Assembly: GCF_949987535.1 (NCBI RefSeq)
Contig: NC_080073.1
Coordinates: 24,920,116-24,984,115 of the forward strand
Reading direction: 5' to 3'
DNA: 64,000 nucleotides
From: Balaenoptera acutorostrata
Lineage: Eukaryota > Chordata > Mammalia > Artiodactyla > Balaenopteridae
The notes under the pieces were generated by a model that worked only from the letters and a program-made list of their open reading frames with translations, was not told the origin of the DNA and did no database searches. The translations under genes and the position numbers were made by a program. Each line of letters starts with the position of its first letter. Position 1 is the stretch's first letter. Of the stretch, positions 26,091 to 39,214 are shown piece by piece.

Positions 26091-27039
26091 CAAATAAGTA
26101 CTGTTGGTGATCCTAGTTGTAACTGTATTACCTTTCATTTGTTATTTTCTTCTAACACAGTTGAGATAATGTCTGTAGACATTTGCACATTCTGTTTTTC
26201 ACTTAAGCCTCAATTTTTTCCCAACAATTAATAAGATTTGAATCTAAAATTTAAAAGTGTGACAATTTTTTCTGTGTATTTACAAACAAAACTTCAGACT
26301 TTAGATTACTACCTAAACTTCAGGAAAAAAATTTTTTTTTTTTAAATTTTCTATGTTTCGTTTCTGGTTTGCAGCTTGAACTGCTGGACTTGTAGGTCTT
26401 TGCTCCTCTCATTTAGTTTGCATAGAATGGACTGGTTGCTCAACCGGAATTTTGTCCCAGATGTGCTTCTGGTCAATTCTCCCAGTCATTCTCCCGGCAT
26501 TTCCAACGTGACTGAAGGGCAGCAGTGTCTATTGAAACACTTCCTCTCTGGTTGGGCTAGACCCTCCAGAAGGAAGTGGGGTGACATGTGCAGCTTTTCC
26601 AAGCTTTTCCTTGGTCTCGGTTCGATTTGTGATAGGTAATTTGAGGTTGCCTTCACTATGTCTGAAGCATAATTTAAGATACTGCGATGAATGATATGTC
26701 TTAGCAGCTTCGAGCCACTTGCATGAATTGAGGTAGTTTCACACCGTCATGGGAATTCTTATGTAATATAACGAGTGAAATAGCAGCCTTCTTTGTGAAT
26801 TCCAGCATCCAACGTTTAAGTCATAGACAAATTGAAAATAAACTGGAATGCGCTCTTTGACAAACGTGAAGACTAAAATAAGCCTAGACAAGAGTAGGCC
26901 GTATAGACAAGGGGTATGATTTGGAGCTCAGTTTTCAAAAATAAAGCTGGTATTACCTTTTAAGCTTTCCATGATGGAATGGTGATGTCTTAGGGTAAGG
27001 AAGTAGCCTCCCTAAGACCCTCTTCAAGCCATTTCATAA

Positions 27040-27465
<426 letters not shown>

Positions 27466-29264
27466 TGATTTGTTTAAACATAAAGGCATCCTCAGTTCTC
27501 TGTTAGAAACAGAACTTCAGCGCAGTCAGAAATTATTCAAATGTAGATGCAACCTGTGCCTTGAGGAACTTTGAGAAAATTCTAGAAAGTCTCTAGGAAT
27601 TTAGAAACCAAAGATGCTCTGATCACTTACTTATTGGACGCTAATCATATATTGTGACAGTCTTAGAGGAAAAAAAAAAGCAGGAACTTTTCTTGAACTC
27701 TTCATACTTCATAATTTGATTATTTCTCCAGGTTTAGCATAAAGAAAGCAGATTTTGTTGTGATTAGGAATCTGTGTGTGACTTAGAGTATATCCTAAAT
27801 ATGAGAAAGTCTATTCTTCCACAAAAGAGACTGAGCCCCACTCTCCCTGTTAATTAAAAGAAAAAAGAATCAATTGTCTATAAGAGTTACTGTCATAAAA
27901 AAGAAAAGTTTATTTCAAGGCTTTGGAATTTCTAATTACTTTTGCAAAAGGAAAAAAAAATTAAGGTGGAACAAATGTGTTCCCTTTCAGTCTATCCTAA
28001 GTTTTCCCAAGATTGCTTTTTGACATGGACGAATTAAAAGGGAAATGGCTTGCTTTGCTACTCGTTATTGATTTCTGGCATTTGAATTAGTAGTATAATT
28101 TTGAATACACATTTTACTGTAAGATAGTGAAACTTTATTAATTTATCCTATGGGGCAGAATTGTTGTCTGTATAAATTTGAGGTTTGTTTGAAAATGTAA
28201 GCCAGTAAAATATGATCCTGTCAAAACCTTACACTCCAGAATATATGTGGATCGCAGATTACATGAAATGAACATAGAATTGCGTGTTCATGTTTAGCTG
28301 GGTGACTTCAACTGGACATACAAATCCTTCTGACTGAGGAGGCATAGCTGAGAGGCTCGTTTTATTTTGGTTGCTGAGTCCTGAAGAAGAAACGGAACAG
28401 GCGTGGGAGCTGCATTATTTTGCATGCTTAAGGATAATGGACTGTCCTGATTATTCACATATTCTATTTAATATATAATACAGAGGTGACCAGTTTTCAA
28501 AGTTCAGAACATAAAATACATCCAACCATAAAACTTCTCAGAACAAAATTTAATCCTTATTTGATGCCTGATGATTTTGAAGCCATTTTAGGCCCTCTTA
28601 TTACCATCAGATCTTCAATGTCAGTATCCATTATAATTATACTGGGAATGTATGAAAATGCCTGTTAATATAATTTTATAGATAATAGAAGGCTCCAGTA
28701 GCTTTTACTGAGAAAAATGGAGTAAAAGTATTGAGTAGAATTACTGAATGTTTTTATTAACAATGCTGGTCATTTTTAGTTCTTAGAATTCACGTCATTG
28801 GTGTTAATGTTATTCCCTTTGGAACAAGTATGTATTCATACCAAATGCTTAGTAATTATCCATTCACCATTAGAATTCATATATTCTTTTTCTGCTAGAA
28901 ACTATATGTATGTCTGTGTGCCTTTGTACACAAATGGTATAAGTATATAACCAGATTATACCACAATGGCAAGTATCAGTTCCCATATTTGCCTTTTCTC
29001 TTGCCAGTTACCACAAAGCTGCCTTGTATTGTTTTTTATATCATGACACAAAGAAGATTCACATTGTTGGTCACCATATTGTTCCTGTGTTTCTTTCTAT
29101 TCTCTGTAGGTCACATGCATATCAAATGTAACAGTATGGCATCATACTTATTGTAAAAATGTTCTATTTTCTTTTTCCTATCTCGAAAAAGTCAGAAACT
29201 AGTTTGGATTTCGATCTTCAGTGTATAACTCCTGTTGTTATTTCTGTGTTTTAGTAGTTCACTT

Positions 29265-29865
29265 AGAGGCCTTCTACCTTGCCTTTGAGCTCCAGGCCAG
29301 TATTTTAATCTTTAATAACGCTGTTTGTCTCAAAGAGACTTTAAACTCATTCTGATTAAAACCCAACTAATGATTCCACCTCCACCCCAAATCTTGTCTT
29401 CTGTAAGTATTCCCCATCTCAGTGGAGGGTAAATTCATACATACCTAAGAGTCCCTCATGACGTTTTAGTTTTCTTAACACCCACTTCTAACCCATGTAC
29501 TACCAGTTGAGTTCACCTTGCCTCCCAAATGTCTCTGGAATCCATTCTCCATTTTCTTCACTATCTCTACCATGCTGGTCAAGGTCATGCTCATCTTCCA
29601 CCCAGACTCTTGCCCACTCTTCTTCTTGCACCGTACTCAGAGCAGTTTTTTAAAATGTCTTTGTGTAATCACCACCGCCTCAAGCCCTGTTTAATGGCTG
29701 TGGTCTGTTCAGTAAATGCCAAGTCCATAGCTTGTGTCTCCAAGCTCTCTGTGGTTCAGTCTCTAAGCTTGTCTGACTCTCGTTCCAACCCGTACTCTGT
29801 CCTTCATCCCCACGAGTCCTCATCGAGCTCCTGCTCCGTGATAGTTAGATGTGCAGTTCTCCCTT
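29265..29865 (-). repeat. L2/CR1-like old LINE, minus orientation
   Basis: Pieces such as 'gagttcaccttgcctcccaa', 'atgctggtcaaggtcatgct' and 'agctcctgctccgtgatagt' have the character of reversed L2. The open frame at 29529-29870 is part of this and not a gene. Confidence 0.55.
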
Positions 29866-29869
29866 CTTA

Positions 29870-30010
29870 GAATACTCTTACATTCCACAAATAATTATTG
29901 AATGCCTTCTCTATGTCCAGTGCATTCTGGGAATTTCAGATGTATCATTGAACACAATAAACAAGAAGCCCTGCTCTTGCAGAACTTAAATTCTAGTCAT
30001 TTTTCACTCT
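29870..30010 (+). repeat. L2 3' fragment
   Basis: 'ataattattgaatgccttct', 'atgtccagtgcattctggga' and 'acaagaagccctgctcttgc' are typical L2 3' sequence in plus orientation. Confidence 0.75.
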
Positions 30011-30300
30011 AAGTCTTTTCATTAAATTTTGCAAAATCTTCAGATTACAGCTCAGGGACTCTTCCCCTGACTTTGCCCCCAGATATGATTAGGTCAGTCT
30101 ATTATGTATCTTAACTTCAGAGAACTTATCGCAGTTTTAATTTAATTTTTATCTGTGTGAGCTTTGGCCATGTCTCCTTTCCCAGAAGGATAGCGATGTG
30201 CCTGATTGTACTCATTTCGATGTCCCTGTCACCTGGCATAGTGACTGGCACATAGTAGTTCTCATTAAAGAATTTTTGAGGAAATGAATGAGTGCCCCCA
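30010..30300 (-). repeat. L2 3' fragment, minus orientation
   Basis: 'cctgtcacctggcatagtga', 'ctggcacatagtagttctca' and 'aaatgaatgagtg' represent the end of a reversed L2. Confidence 0.65.
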
Positions 30301-30479
30301 AAGATATTTTAAATAATATCCAAAAGGCCATTTTCATGAACAATTTTATGTAAATAAGATTCCCTCCTTAGGAAACAATACCAGTGTCAACCTTATTGTT
30401 GGCAGTTGGAGAGTTTTTAAATCAAGAGTTTGCAGGGTGTATAGGGCCGTGTTGGTGACTAAAGTCAATAATCGATTCA

Positions 30480-30640
30480 TTTGTTCATACATTCATTCAT
30501 CCATTTGAGAAATATTTGGTACCTATTATGTATCAAAAACTTCAGTGGGCACTGAACATATTGCAGTAGTGAAAACAGGCTTGATCCCTGTGTTGGTGGA
30601 GCTTAGAGTGGAGGGGATAGCCACCCGCTGTGTAGCTGGA
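30480..30640 (+). repeat. L2 3' fragment
   Basis: 'cattcattcatccatttgag', 'tacctattatgtatc' and 'cttgatccctgtgttggtgg' follow L2 order. Confidence 0.7.
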
Positions 30641-31429
30641 GTGACTGTCTATGACATGATGTGTTGTGTACTGTCCTGTGTTCTCTTCGCAGTCAAAATA
30701 AAATGCTTTACTGACAGCCAGAGACGGTCAAGAATGGAAAGGATCTTGACTTGCTTTGCTCACTGAAATTACAGAGAACATTTTCATTCTATTATTTCTG
30801 AGCTGTTTGACTTAGAAATCTTATGCAAAGTAAACTCCGTCTCCCACTGCTCCTTTTGGGGCAGCCTTCAAGCACTTTCCCCATGTATATCATCCTGATG
30901 TAGTTCAGTTTTCTAACTCCTTTTGAAAGACGAAGTGTAGCTCACCTTAGAATCTGTATTCTCAATTTGACCTCGCCTTCCGTTTTTCAGGCAGCGGTAT
31001 TACTTATAAGTTAAGTAATTTTGCCTCACTGATTAGAAGATTATTGAAGGATTAAAAAGACTAATATTGAAAGGTCTAACAGCTTTGTTTGCTTGAAATA
31101 AGACCTGTAATAAGTGACTTTCCACGTAAGAACGTTGAAACCGCAAAGGTGTTTGTAATCTTTTACAACCAATCAAACCCTATTTTGCCATGCAAGGAAA
31201 TGAACCATATAATTATGTTGCCAATATCAGCTCTTCCCATTTTGTGACTTACACTGAGGTCTCGAGTTGAGTAGTCAAGCCAATGAAATAAGCCACAATG
31301 CAGGTAAGGACAAAACAAAGTGATGTGTTTGCTGCTGTTTTTCTTGAGGGAAGTTTCTTTTCTTGGTGCTGGTATCTGAATTTTTCTTTCTCTCTTTTCT
31401 GTCTCATTCCTGCTATTCCTTTGGAGAAG

Positions 31430-31465
31430 AAGGGATCCATACGGAGGAGCTGGACAGTGAACTAG
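31430..31465 (+). CDS. MAGI1: MAGI1 mini-exon (36 nt) with tandem AG acceptor
   Basis: The exon is preceded by a strong pyrimidine tract and 'ggagaag', and followed by donor 'gtaaac' (31466-31471). It enters and leaves in phase 1. Starting at 31430 it encodes, with the split codon, EGIHTEELDSEL, the form I recognise from MAGI1. AGs at 31425-31426, 31428-31429 and 31431-31432 would give EEGI, EGI or GI without changing frame. It is symmetric, so skipping it joins EDD directly to the ELPAGW of WW2. It lengthens the acidic spacer between the two WW domains and might tune their cooperation; that is inference. Confidence 0.9.
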   Translation, partial: KGSIRRSWTVN

Positions 31466-32199
31466 GTAAACCCTCCCAGCCTGCATGACTTGCCCTGGAT
31501 GCTTTGGTCCCCAGTGACTTGCTTAATCCCTCTGTTTCTTTAGTGTACACTTCTCCAATTATGATTTTCATTCCGGCTTAGCCACGAAAGGTCAATCGTA
31601 TACAACCCATGTGTCTGACTGCAGACATCACACGGAGTTGTAATAAATCGTGTCTACAAAGAAGAAGTCTGAGGGAATTGGGACTAGAATGAGAGTTAGC
31701 AGATCGGTGCCAGATACTCTCGGAAATCGAGGATTAAGAAAAAACAGGGATAGATGCTTGCCATGCCCCTTGAACTCTCCTATAATCTATCTCGGGCTCA
31801 TTTCTTTATTTATTTGGTGTGGGTGGCTTTCTCCATGGGGAATACAGAAAAGCAAAACAAAAATCTTCCAGACTAGCTGAAAGATCTTAGTGGGAGTAAC
31901 AGCAATACAACAATTCCACTGATTAACTGAATGGTTACTAAGTTCTAGTATTATATTGTTACTCAGTCACAGGCTACATGTTGACTTTGTAACCATAGTG
32001 AATGGCTTGTAAACCAGATGCTGGGTTTATATGTGTCATTTTCCTCAGAGTGTGTATGTCAATGGAAATCAAGTCTTGATTAATCCAAGCTCTTGCAGTT
32101 CAGAAATAATTTACATTAGCAGATAATGCCAAACTCTTTTATCTTTGCTCTTGGAATATACTGAATTATATTCCCTGCTAAGTTAAATGTTTTATGTTC

Positions 32200-32569
32200 A
32201 GCTTTTTTTTTTTTAATAGATTTAATTATTTATTTATTTTTATTTTTGTCTGTGTTGGGTCTTTGTTGCTGTGCACGGGGTTTCTCTAGTTGCAGCAAGC
32301 GGGGGTTACTCTTTGTTGCGGTGCGTGGGCTTCTCATTGCAGTGGCTTCTCTTGTTGCGGAGGGCGGGCTCTAGGCAAGCGGGCTTCAGTAGTTGCGGCA
32401 CGCGGGCTCAGTAGCTGTGGTTCGCGGGCTCTAGAGCGCAGGCTCAGTAGTTGTGGTGCATGGGCTTAGTTGCTCCACGGCATGTGGGATCTTCCCAGAC
32501 CAGGGCTCGAACCCGTGTCCCCTGCATTGGCAGGCGGATTCTTAGCCATTGCGCCACCAGGGAAGTCCC
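32200..32569 (-). mobile_element. CHR-type SINE, full length
   Basis: The minus-strand copy has its tail at the T run near 32202-32215 and 'tttatttatttttat', an internal region with 'agggctcgaacccgtgtccc' (box B complement) and its head complement 'accagggaagtccc' ending at 32569. The target duplication was not resolved. Confidence 0.9.
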
Positions 32570-33069
32570 AAAAGATCTATTTTTAAAGACGTATAATACA
32601 TTGTCCTTGTGGTCATTGTGGTAGGAATGACTGGAGATTCAACCTGTGTAATAGAACAATTTGAAACTCATTTTGTAAATTTTTAAAAAAAGTATCAATC
32701 CAGTGATATTAGATAAAATCATTGAAAAAGACAGAACTAGCTTTTCCAGATGAAAAACAAGTGCCTCGATCCTTTGTAGAACCAATTTAAACTACTCCGG
32801 CCGCCTGACTAATGTGTGTGAGTGCCCACCACTGTGTGTGGGCAGTTGGTGAGATAATTCCACTGTGCATAGGGGCACAGCCTTATTTGCTTCTGTGGAA
32901 GCTTGAATGTTGAAGTTTTCAGGAAAGAATCAACTGTCTTCTTTTCTCATGTATCTGTAACATTGTGGAAACTTTCCTGTGCTGTTAAAGACTCTACAAA
33001 GTAAGTTTTACTGGCTTACTTACCTTCTTACCTTCTCATGGTCAGAGCCACAGTTCTGGGAGATGGTTT

Positions 33070-33255
33070 GGTGAAGTGGGAGCTGTCTCTGGGGTCAGGG
33101 CAGGTTGCCTAGACTCATATCTGGGTTCCCCCACTTATTGGCTCTGTGACCTTGGTCAAGTCATTCACCTTCCCTTAGCTTCCTGTTCCTTACCTGTAAA
33201 GAGGGGCTGAAAGAGGAGCTCTCATTGGGCTTAAGAGGAGACTTAATAATTGTCT
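33070..33255 (-). repeat. MIR SINE, minus orientation
   Basis: 'tggctctgtgaccttggtca', 'agtcattcaccttccc' and 'ttacctgtaaagaggggctg' are a reversed MIR. Confidence 0.75.
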
Positions 33256-33428
33256 TAATATTTGTCCCTGTGATCAGCACATGTTGTTTTTGCCAGTTTT
33301 CTGATTTAGTAACTAATTCTTTATTGTCGGACTTTTTCAGTGTTTCTTATGATACTTTTTGTGTTTAATATGGGGCAGGAGAGCAACATGTATACAATAG
33401 AAATGGCCCAAATGTGTCCTTGTTCACA

Positions 33429-33461
<33 letters not shown>
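33429..33461. repeat. (CA)n microsatellite
   Basis: About 16 uninterrupted CA units. Confidence 0.97.
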
Positions 33462-33462
<1 letters not shown>

Positions 33463-34236
33463 TTTTCCTTGCATTCACTTCAGATTCCTTTGACAAACTC
33501 ACTGCCCATTTTCTTAATAAGAGGATCCTAATTGCAAACAATAGCAACTGTCAGGTTTTCAATGAACAGTACGATTCCAGATGTGACAAGGAAACCCTCT
33601 CTATAATCTGCCTCTGAGAGGCAGGGGCGGTGGGCTTGGGTGTTGGACACAGATCATTTGATTGCAGAATTGTCATTTCTGAACTCTGTTGTCTGGGCTG
33701 GGTGACTAGCTCCATTATGCACTTTGGTTTTGCAGAATTTATCACATCTTCTGCAGTCATCTCCCCAGAATGAAAAAGCACTTGAAGAAGCTTCTTTTCG
33801 AATTACAGAGTATTCATGTGCTACAACCAACTAGGAGAGGCAGAGACAGGGAAATGAGGTCCCCTCCCAATCAACACTGAATTACAGTGTAGAACCATAT
33901 CTCTGACTGTGAACATGACTTTCAGTCTGTGTGCTGACACAACTCTTGGAACATTTGTCTGCTCCATATTCACTTCCATGGCGGCGATTAGTACAACATG
34001 AGATTTTTAGTGGTAGAAACAGCAAGCAGGCAGACCATATAGATTTGTGCAGTTCCTTTTGGGCTTTCCTAGAACAGTTGCCATTAGCTGAGCTTAGGTG
34101 CCAGGTGCCGTGTAAAAGGTTTTACAAACATCCTTATTTAGTCTACAGTTGACCTTTGAGGTAAATCCAGGACAAAGATGTGGTTTCGAGATGTTCACTA
34201 GCCAAACACTAGACTGATAAACCATTAGGGCTAAGA

Positions 34237-34359
34237 GGGAAGAGATATGGGGATATATGTATATGTATAGCTGATTCACTTTGTTATAAAGCAGAAACTA
34301 ACACACCATTGTAAAGCAATTATACTCCAATAAAGATGTTAAAAAAACAAAAACAAAAA
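34237..34359 (+). mobile_element. L1 3'-end insertion, severely 5'-truncated
   Basis: 'gctgattcactttgttataa' to 'attatactccaataaagatg' is the extreme 3' end of a cetartiodactyl L1 in plus orientation, with an A-rich tail. 'cattagggctaag' (34224-34236) and 'cattaggggtaag' (34360-34372) are a near-exact target duplication. Confidence 0.88.
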
Positions 34360-34894
34360 CATTAGGGGTAAGGTTCAAACCAAGATCTGGACAATCCCGA
34401 AAGGGTCTGAGCCACCTGAAATCTCGGTGACATCTTGTACAGACTGTTCTGATGTCTGACAGTTGTTAGACATGGGGGTGTGGCTCTCTATGTATCTTTA
34501 GAGTACTTTAGAAAAAAAAAAAATTGTAACGCCATCATTTTCTGGGCTTCAGTATTTTCTGCCATTTTCAACTTTTTAGAACCAAATGGCACATTGGAAG
34601 AAAAACATCTTCTGTTTTTAAATCGATGACCCGTTTCTATTTTAAGCTTTCAGAGACTAATTCGTATTATTAAGTTAATCACTACATGGGAAGTGAGAAA
34701 TCTATCTTTTCAATTTTAAATGAGTTTTAGCTTGAAAAACTGGAACATTTCTGGAGTTTGCTAATCTGTCCCAGAAGATGTGTTTAATTTTACAAACGTC
34801 CAGAAATACCAGTTGACCGACCTCATGTCTTAACTCTAGCATGTAAATTGTTGAGTAGGTGACAGGGCAAAGTCAGAGGTGGCTTCTTATCTTG

Positions 34895-35055
34895 TAGCCT
34901 CCTTGGACCTCCATCAAAGCACTTACCGTGTGATGTGTGAATTGTCTGCCCAACCAGTGCACTTGTAATTATCTTTGTGTACCTGGCACCTAGCATACCT
35001 TCAGGCAGACAGTAGGCACTAAATAAATGTTTGACAAATAATGGAATGAATTGAA
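34895..35055 (-). repeat. L2 3' fragment, minus orientation
   Basis: 'gtgtacctggcacctagcat', 'gtaggcactaaataaatgtt' and 'aatggaatgaattgaa' are the reversed L2 3' end. Confidence 0.7.
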
Positions 35056-35612
35056 TTCTTAATTTTTTTCCCTATTTTATCTAAAGATAATCAGGCCATA
35101 TATTAAGGTTGCAGATTTTGAAAAGAAGTTTGGTTAAACATGATGTGGTCCCCTCACACCCACTCACTCTTCTGCCCCACGGCAACACAAGCATATGCGT
35201 GGGCACCAATTTGCATTTTTCTAATCTTCTGGTTTCCCAACTCTTTGGAAATGTTTTCCTGGTTCGTTTGCATTTAAATGGTAATTTCCAGCATTGTAAG
35301 GGGAAACCATTTCCCAGGCATTTATTTGATTTGCATCAGTCCGCAAGATGCTGTGTATAAAAATGCCAAGTTATATCAACATCTGCACGTTGGCCCTGCC
35401 TTGCATTTTAGTAGCTTATGTCTCCCAGAATTCAAAGACTTCCTTAAAACCTGTGAAGTGTTTTGTTTTGTTTTGTTTAAAAAAAGGAAGCAAAGGGGGG
35501 AACCTGTCTCTTTGTTTGAAAACAAATAACATGTGGAGCAAAAACCATGAAATTAATGTCTCTTGATGTGCAGCCAAATCTGAGCAAAACATAAACTTTA
35601 AGTAATTAGCCT

Positions 35613-35697
35613 CTGTGTGTGTGTGTATGTGTGTGTATATGTGCACATGCACATGACTCCATTTCTTACCTTGAACCAAAAAAAAAAAAAAAAAAAA
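35613..35697. repeat. (TG)n tract and A20 run
   Basis: 35613-35655 is an interrupted TG/TA/CA alternation. 35678-35697 is an uninterrupted A run without an attached SINE body that I can recognise. Confidence 0.85.
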
Positions 35698-36621
35698 GGG
35701 AAGAAATTTAAGGAGAATTGCTGCTCTGCCTGAAGAATTGTTTAATGACGCAAAATACAATGTAGTTGCTTCTTTCACCAAATTATCTGGTGCAGTGGGC
35801 TTTTTCACAGTAGGTTCTTATTATGACAGAACCCACTATTACCTAGTTAATGAAGTCGCAACATTTGATATGAAACCTTATGAAGTTCGGTAGAGCACAG
35901 TTGAGTTTTCAGAAAGGCACACATATCCCCCAATGCCATTTTACCACCACATTTAAAGGAATAAAGTCTACCCCCTTAGGTAGTGAGTCTTGGAGAGCAG
36001 GACCTGTGTTTCTGCTTTCATAGGCACAGCCCCGGTGAAGATGGTCCTGTCCAGATATAGCAATTGAGTGATAGATGTGTGCAATTCAAAAATCCAACTC
36101 CAGGTGGCCATTTTTATTTACTCGATAGCATTTTAATTAGGAACAAGGAGAAAATAAGATGCAAATTTTAATTTATTCCGGGGAGAGCAGAAACGGCCCT
36201 ATTGTATTGAAAATGAAAGGAAACATTCATCCATTTTTGCTTGTGTGATAAGGTAGTCTAGCAATAAAATGAGAAAATTGCAAATATTTAAAATAGGAAC
36301 TAGGCGTTCGAGGCAAAACTTAACTATTTCCATTAAAATATCATTTAATAGTTGATTTAGAATGAAGGCACCTGAAACTGCATTTTATTAAGTTTCATCT
36401 GCTTGTGCAAAATATCAGGAAACAGTTGCTCTTCGTGTAGAAAATTACACCAATAAAATAATTCTCACTCTTTTTTTTTTTTTGGTTAGGATACGCAGTT
36501 TTAATTGGACTTAAGGCATTATTTTATGGGTCTTTCTTTTTCTGCCTAACCCAGGTGTTGAAAATCCTTAGGTTCTTCAAGAATATGCTCTTCTTGCTCT
36601 AAATGTTCTTTTCTTTTTCAG

Positions 36622-36679
36622 AACTGCCTGCTGGTTGGGAAAAGATTGATGACCCTGTCTATGGTATCTACTATGTAGA
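36622..36679 (+). CDS. MAGI1: MAGI1 coding exon: first half of WW2
   Basis: A 58-nt exon between acceptor 'ttctttttcag' (ends 36621) and the consensus donor 'gtaagt' (36680-36685); it enters in phase 1 and leaves in phase 2. The product is ELPAGWEKIDDPVYGIYYV plus a split Asp. It holds the first Trp of WW2 (GWEKI) and the YGIYYVD strand. As with WW1, an intron cuts the domain at the same position, just after the YF/YYVD strand, which fits a duplication of a two-exon WW unit. Completed by the exon at 39641. Confidence 0.97.
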
Positions 36680-36849
36680 GTAAGTGCCTGTTGAAACATT
36701 TGAGTTTGCACCGTTCTGTAATCATGTACATTTATGCTGAACAGAGTTTGCCATTGTGATAAGGTACAAACAGAATAATAATAGTAACATAATTTTATAA
36801 TGAAAAAATATTCAGCAAATCTAATGATGATAAATTATATTATAAAATT

Positions 36850-36960
36850 CATCAGGGCAGTATTCATGTCTTCTGTTTATCACTGTATTACCAAAGCCCA
36901 ACATAGTCCTGGCCTATGGCAGGTACTGAATAATAAGTATTAGTTGAATGAATGAGAAAA
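36850..36960 (-). repeat. L2 3' fragment, minus orientation
   Basis: 'cactgtattaccaaagccca', 'gcctatggcaggtactgaat' and 'agttgaatgaatgag' represent a reversed L2 end. Confidence 0.7.
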
Positions 36961-37689
36961 GCAAGGAGTCAGTACACTGAGTATGGGTTGTTTATCTTCA
37001 GGAAAAGAATCAGTTTTGCCTATTTCTTGACCTGCTTAAGTCTGAAGTTCTCAGTAATCATTTATTTATTCATTCAGACTTTCCCGAAGAGTCAGACAGA
37101 TCTAAATAATATATGAAATGCTGCCGCAATTAAGAAGGAAATTGAGAACTAGCCTAAGTGGCAAGACTGTGTAAGCCTCTTTGCCTTTACCATACCTGTG
37201 GCTCCTGTGTTCCATTTCTAAGAGTCTCAAACCCTCATCACTACCTCTCTACCATGTACCTTATTCTAGCAAGAGGCATACACTTGGTCCTTTCATCACA
37301 ACCATATATTGGTAGCATGATACTCAAAGAAAATAAAAGAAACCTAAGTGGATAAACATTGAAAAAATGTTTTACATCATTTCCTCTGAGGAAGATGAGT
37401 AATAAATAATAAAAGATCTTACAAAAGAAACACATGCCATATAAATGTTCTGTCATCAAAATCCTACCTGCCACAATGAAGATAACATGGAATGCTTTCT
37501 ATCACTCATGCTGCTGGCAATGAAAAGTTACTCATATAATACCCTGGTGATAGAAACGTATGATGCAACAATGCCAGGCCATAAAATGCTCAGCATCTTA
37601 TTGTAAACAATTACAAGTTCAGTATAGCAAGTGTCCTTGGTCAGTACTCACATTGCCACCTCTTTACCTAACAGAAAGATTGGGGACTG

Positions 37690-38215
37690 GGGACATTAGA
37701 AAGGCAAACTTGAATGCCATTTGCAGCAACATGTTGCATCTAGAGATTATCATACTAAGTGAAGTAAGTCAGAAAGAGAAAGACAGATACCATATGATAT
37801 CACTTATATGTGGAATCTAAAATATGACACCAATGAACCTACCTATGAAACAGAAACAGAATCACAGACATAGAGAGCAGAGTGGTGGTTACCAACGGGG
37901 AGGGGATTGGGGGAGGGATGGAGTAGGAGGCTGGGGTGAGCAGATGTAGCCTTTTACATACGGAATGGATAGCAGCAAAGTCCTACTGTATGGCACAGAG
38001 AACTATGTTCAGTGTCCTGTGATAAACCATGATGGAAAAGAACATTTTTTTTAAAAAGAATGTGTGTGTGTATATATATATATACATAGTTACATATATA
38101 TATATGTATGTATCTATAACCAAATCACTTTGATGTACAGCAGTAATTAACACATTGTAAATCAACTATACTTCAATAAAAAAAATTTTTTAATTTTAAA
38201 AAATTTAAAAGAAAA
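37690..38215 (+). mobile_element. L1 ORF2 end and 3'UTR, 5'-truncated
   Basis: 'agtcagaaagagaaagacag' encodes the QKEKD-like tail of ORF2, followed by 3'UTR 'gtggttaccaacggggaggg', a TG/TA repeat at 38060-38115, and 'tatacttcaataaaaaaaat' at the end. Plus orientation. The left boundary is approximate. Confidence 0.88.
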
Positions 38216-39214
38216 AGAAAGGTGATCTTAGTCCTTTCTCTGACCCTCATAAAATTCCTCTGTGTGCCCTACAGATCCTTTTTCTCACAGATATACAGTG
38301 GAGCTCCTGTCTAATTGGGGCTCATTTTGAGTTCTCCCTCAAATAACTTGTGCATCAAAAGAGAAAAAGAATAGATGACTGCAGCTTTGATGGATAAAGA
38401 GACTTGGAAAGAGGGGCGAGTTGTTACCTTACCATACATTTCTCCTCCCTGTCTTCTCAGATCCATGTGCCTGTGAATGTTAGACTATATCTTAGCATGA
38501 AATTGCCTACCAGAATTAGGAAATAAACAAGTAGTCCTATAATAGGAATTAAGGGTAGTCAGTCTATCCACCCTACTTGACAAGCCTGTCTTTAAAAAAT
38601 AAAGCCTGGCTTGAAAAAATATTTTGAGTTCTAAATAATCACATAATAGGAATATTTTCAAACTTCTTAGGAAGTATTATTTTGATGAAGGAAAAAAGAT
38701 AGGAATATGTTTATGCTTGTGTGTCTGTGTGTTTGTGTACTATGTGTGTATGTACATATACATACACTAAATAAGGTGATGGCAAAAAAATATGCATTTG
38801 GATTTATATATATGTTTGTGCGTGTGTATGTGTATTTTTATCTTGCCTTGGCCTTATTAGTTTTGGAGCCATCTGAAGTATCTGGGTCTTTGTCACTTTG
38901 AGCACATCACATTTGCTTAGGTTAGCTGCATTTGGAGTCTTTTTGCCTAAGGCTTATCCTTTGAATCCTGACTCCACGCCTATTGATCAGAATAGTTGAC
39001 AGATGTTGGTAGAGTCCTTCTTTTAACTTGATCGTTTGGGAAATGCTTATGCTTCCGTGAACTCTGTTGTAGAAAGTTACACAGAATTTCTGGCATTACT
39101 TATTACAGACAACACCACATCTTCACTTTAATCTCCTTTTAAAATAATTCTATAATCGACTTCTTGTTGAATTAAAGAAACACCCTCCTGTCACGTGATT
39201 CCTTGGGCATTTGG

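Larger units (their letters stand above)
31466..36621 (+). other. MAGI1: MAGI1 intron before WW2
   Basis: GT-AG intron of 5.2 kb, ending in 'cttttctttttcag'. It carries a CHR SINE, a short L1 3' insertion, a MIR, an L2 piece, CA and TG microsatellites and a poly-A run. 36070-36600 has no recognisable repeat and is AT-rich. Confidence 0.88.

Noticed and set aside
35678..35697. A20 run as the tail of a processed pseudogene or SINE
   Set aside because: No recognisable body sequence or target duplication next to it.
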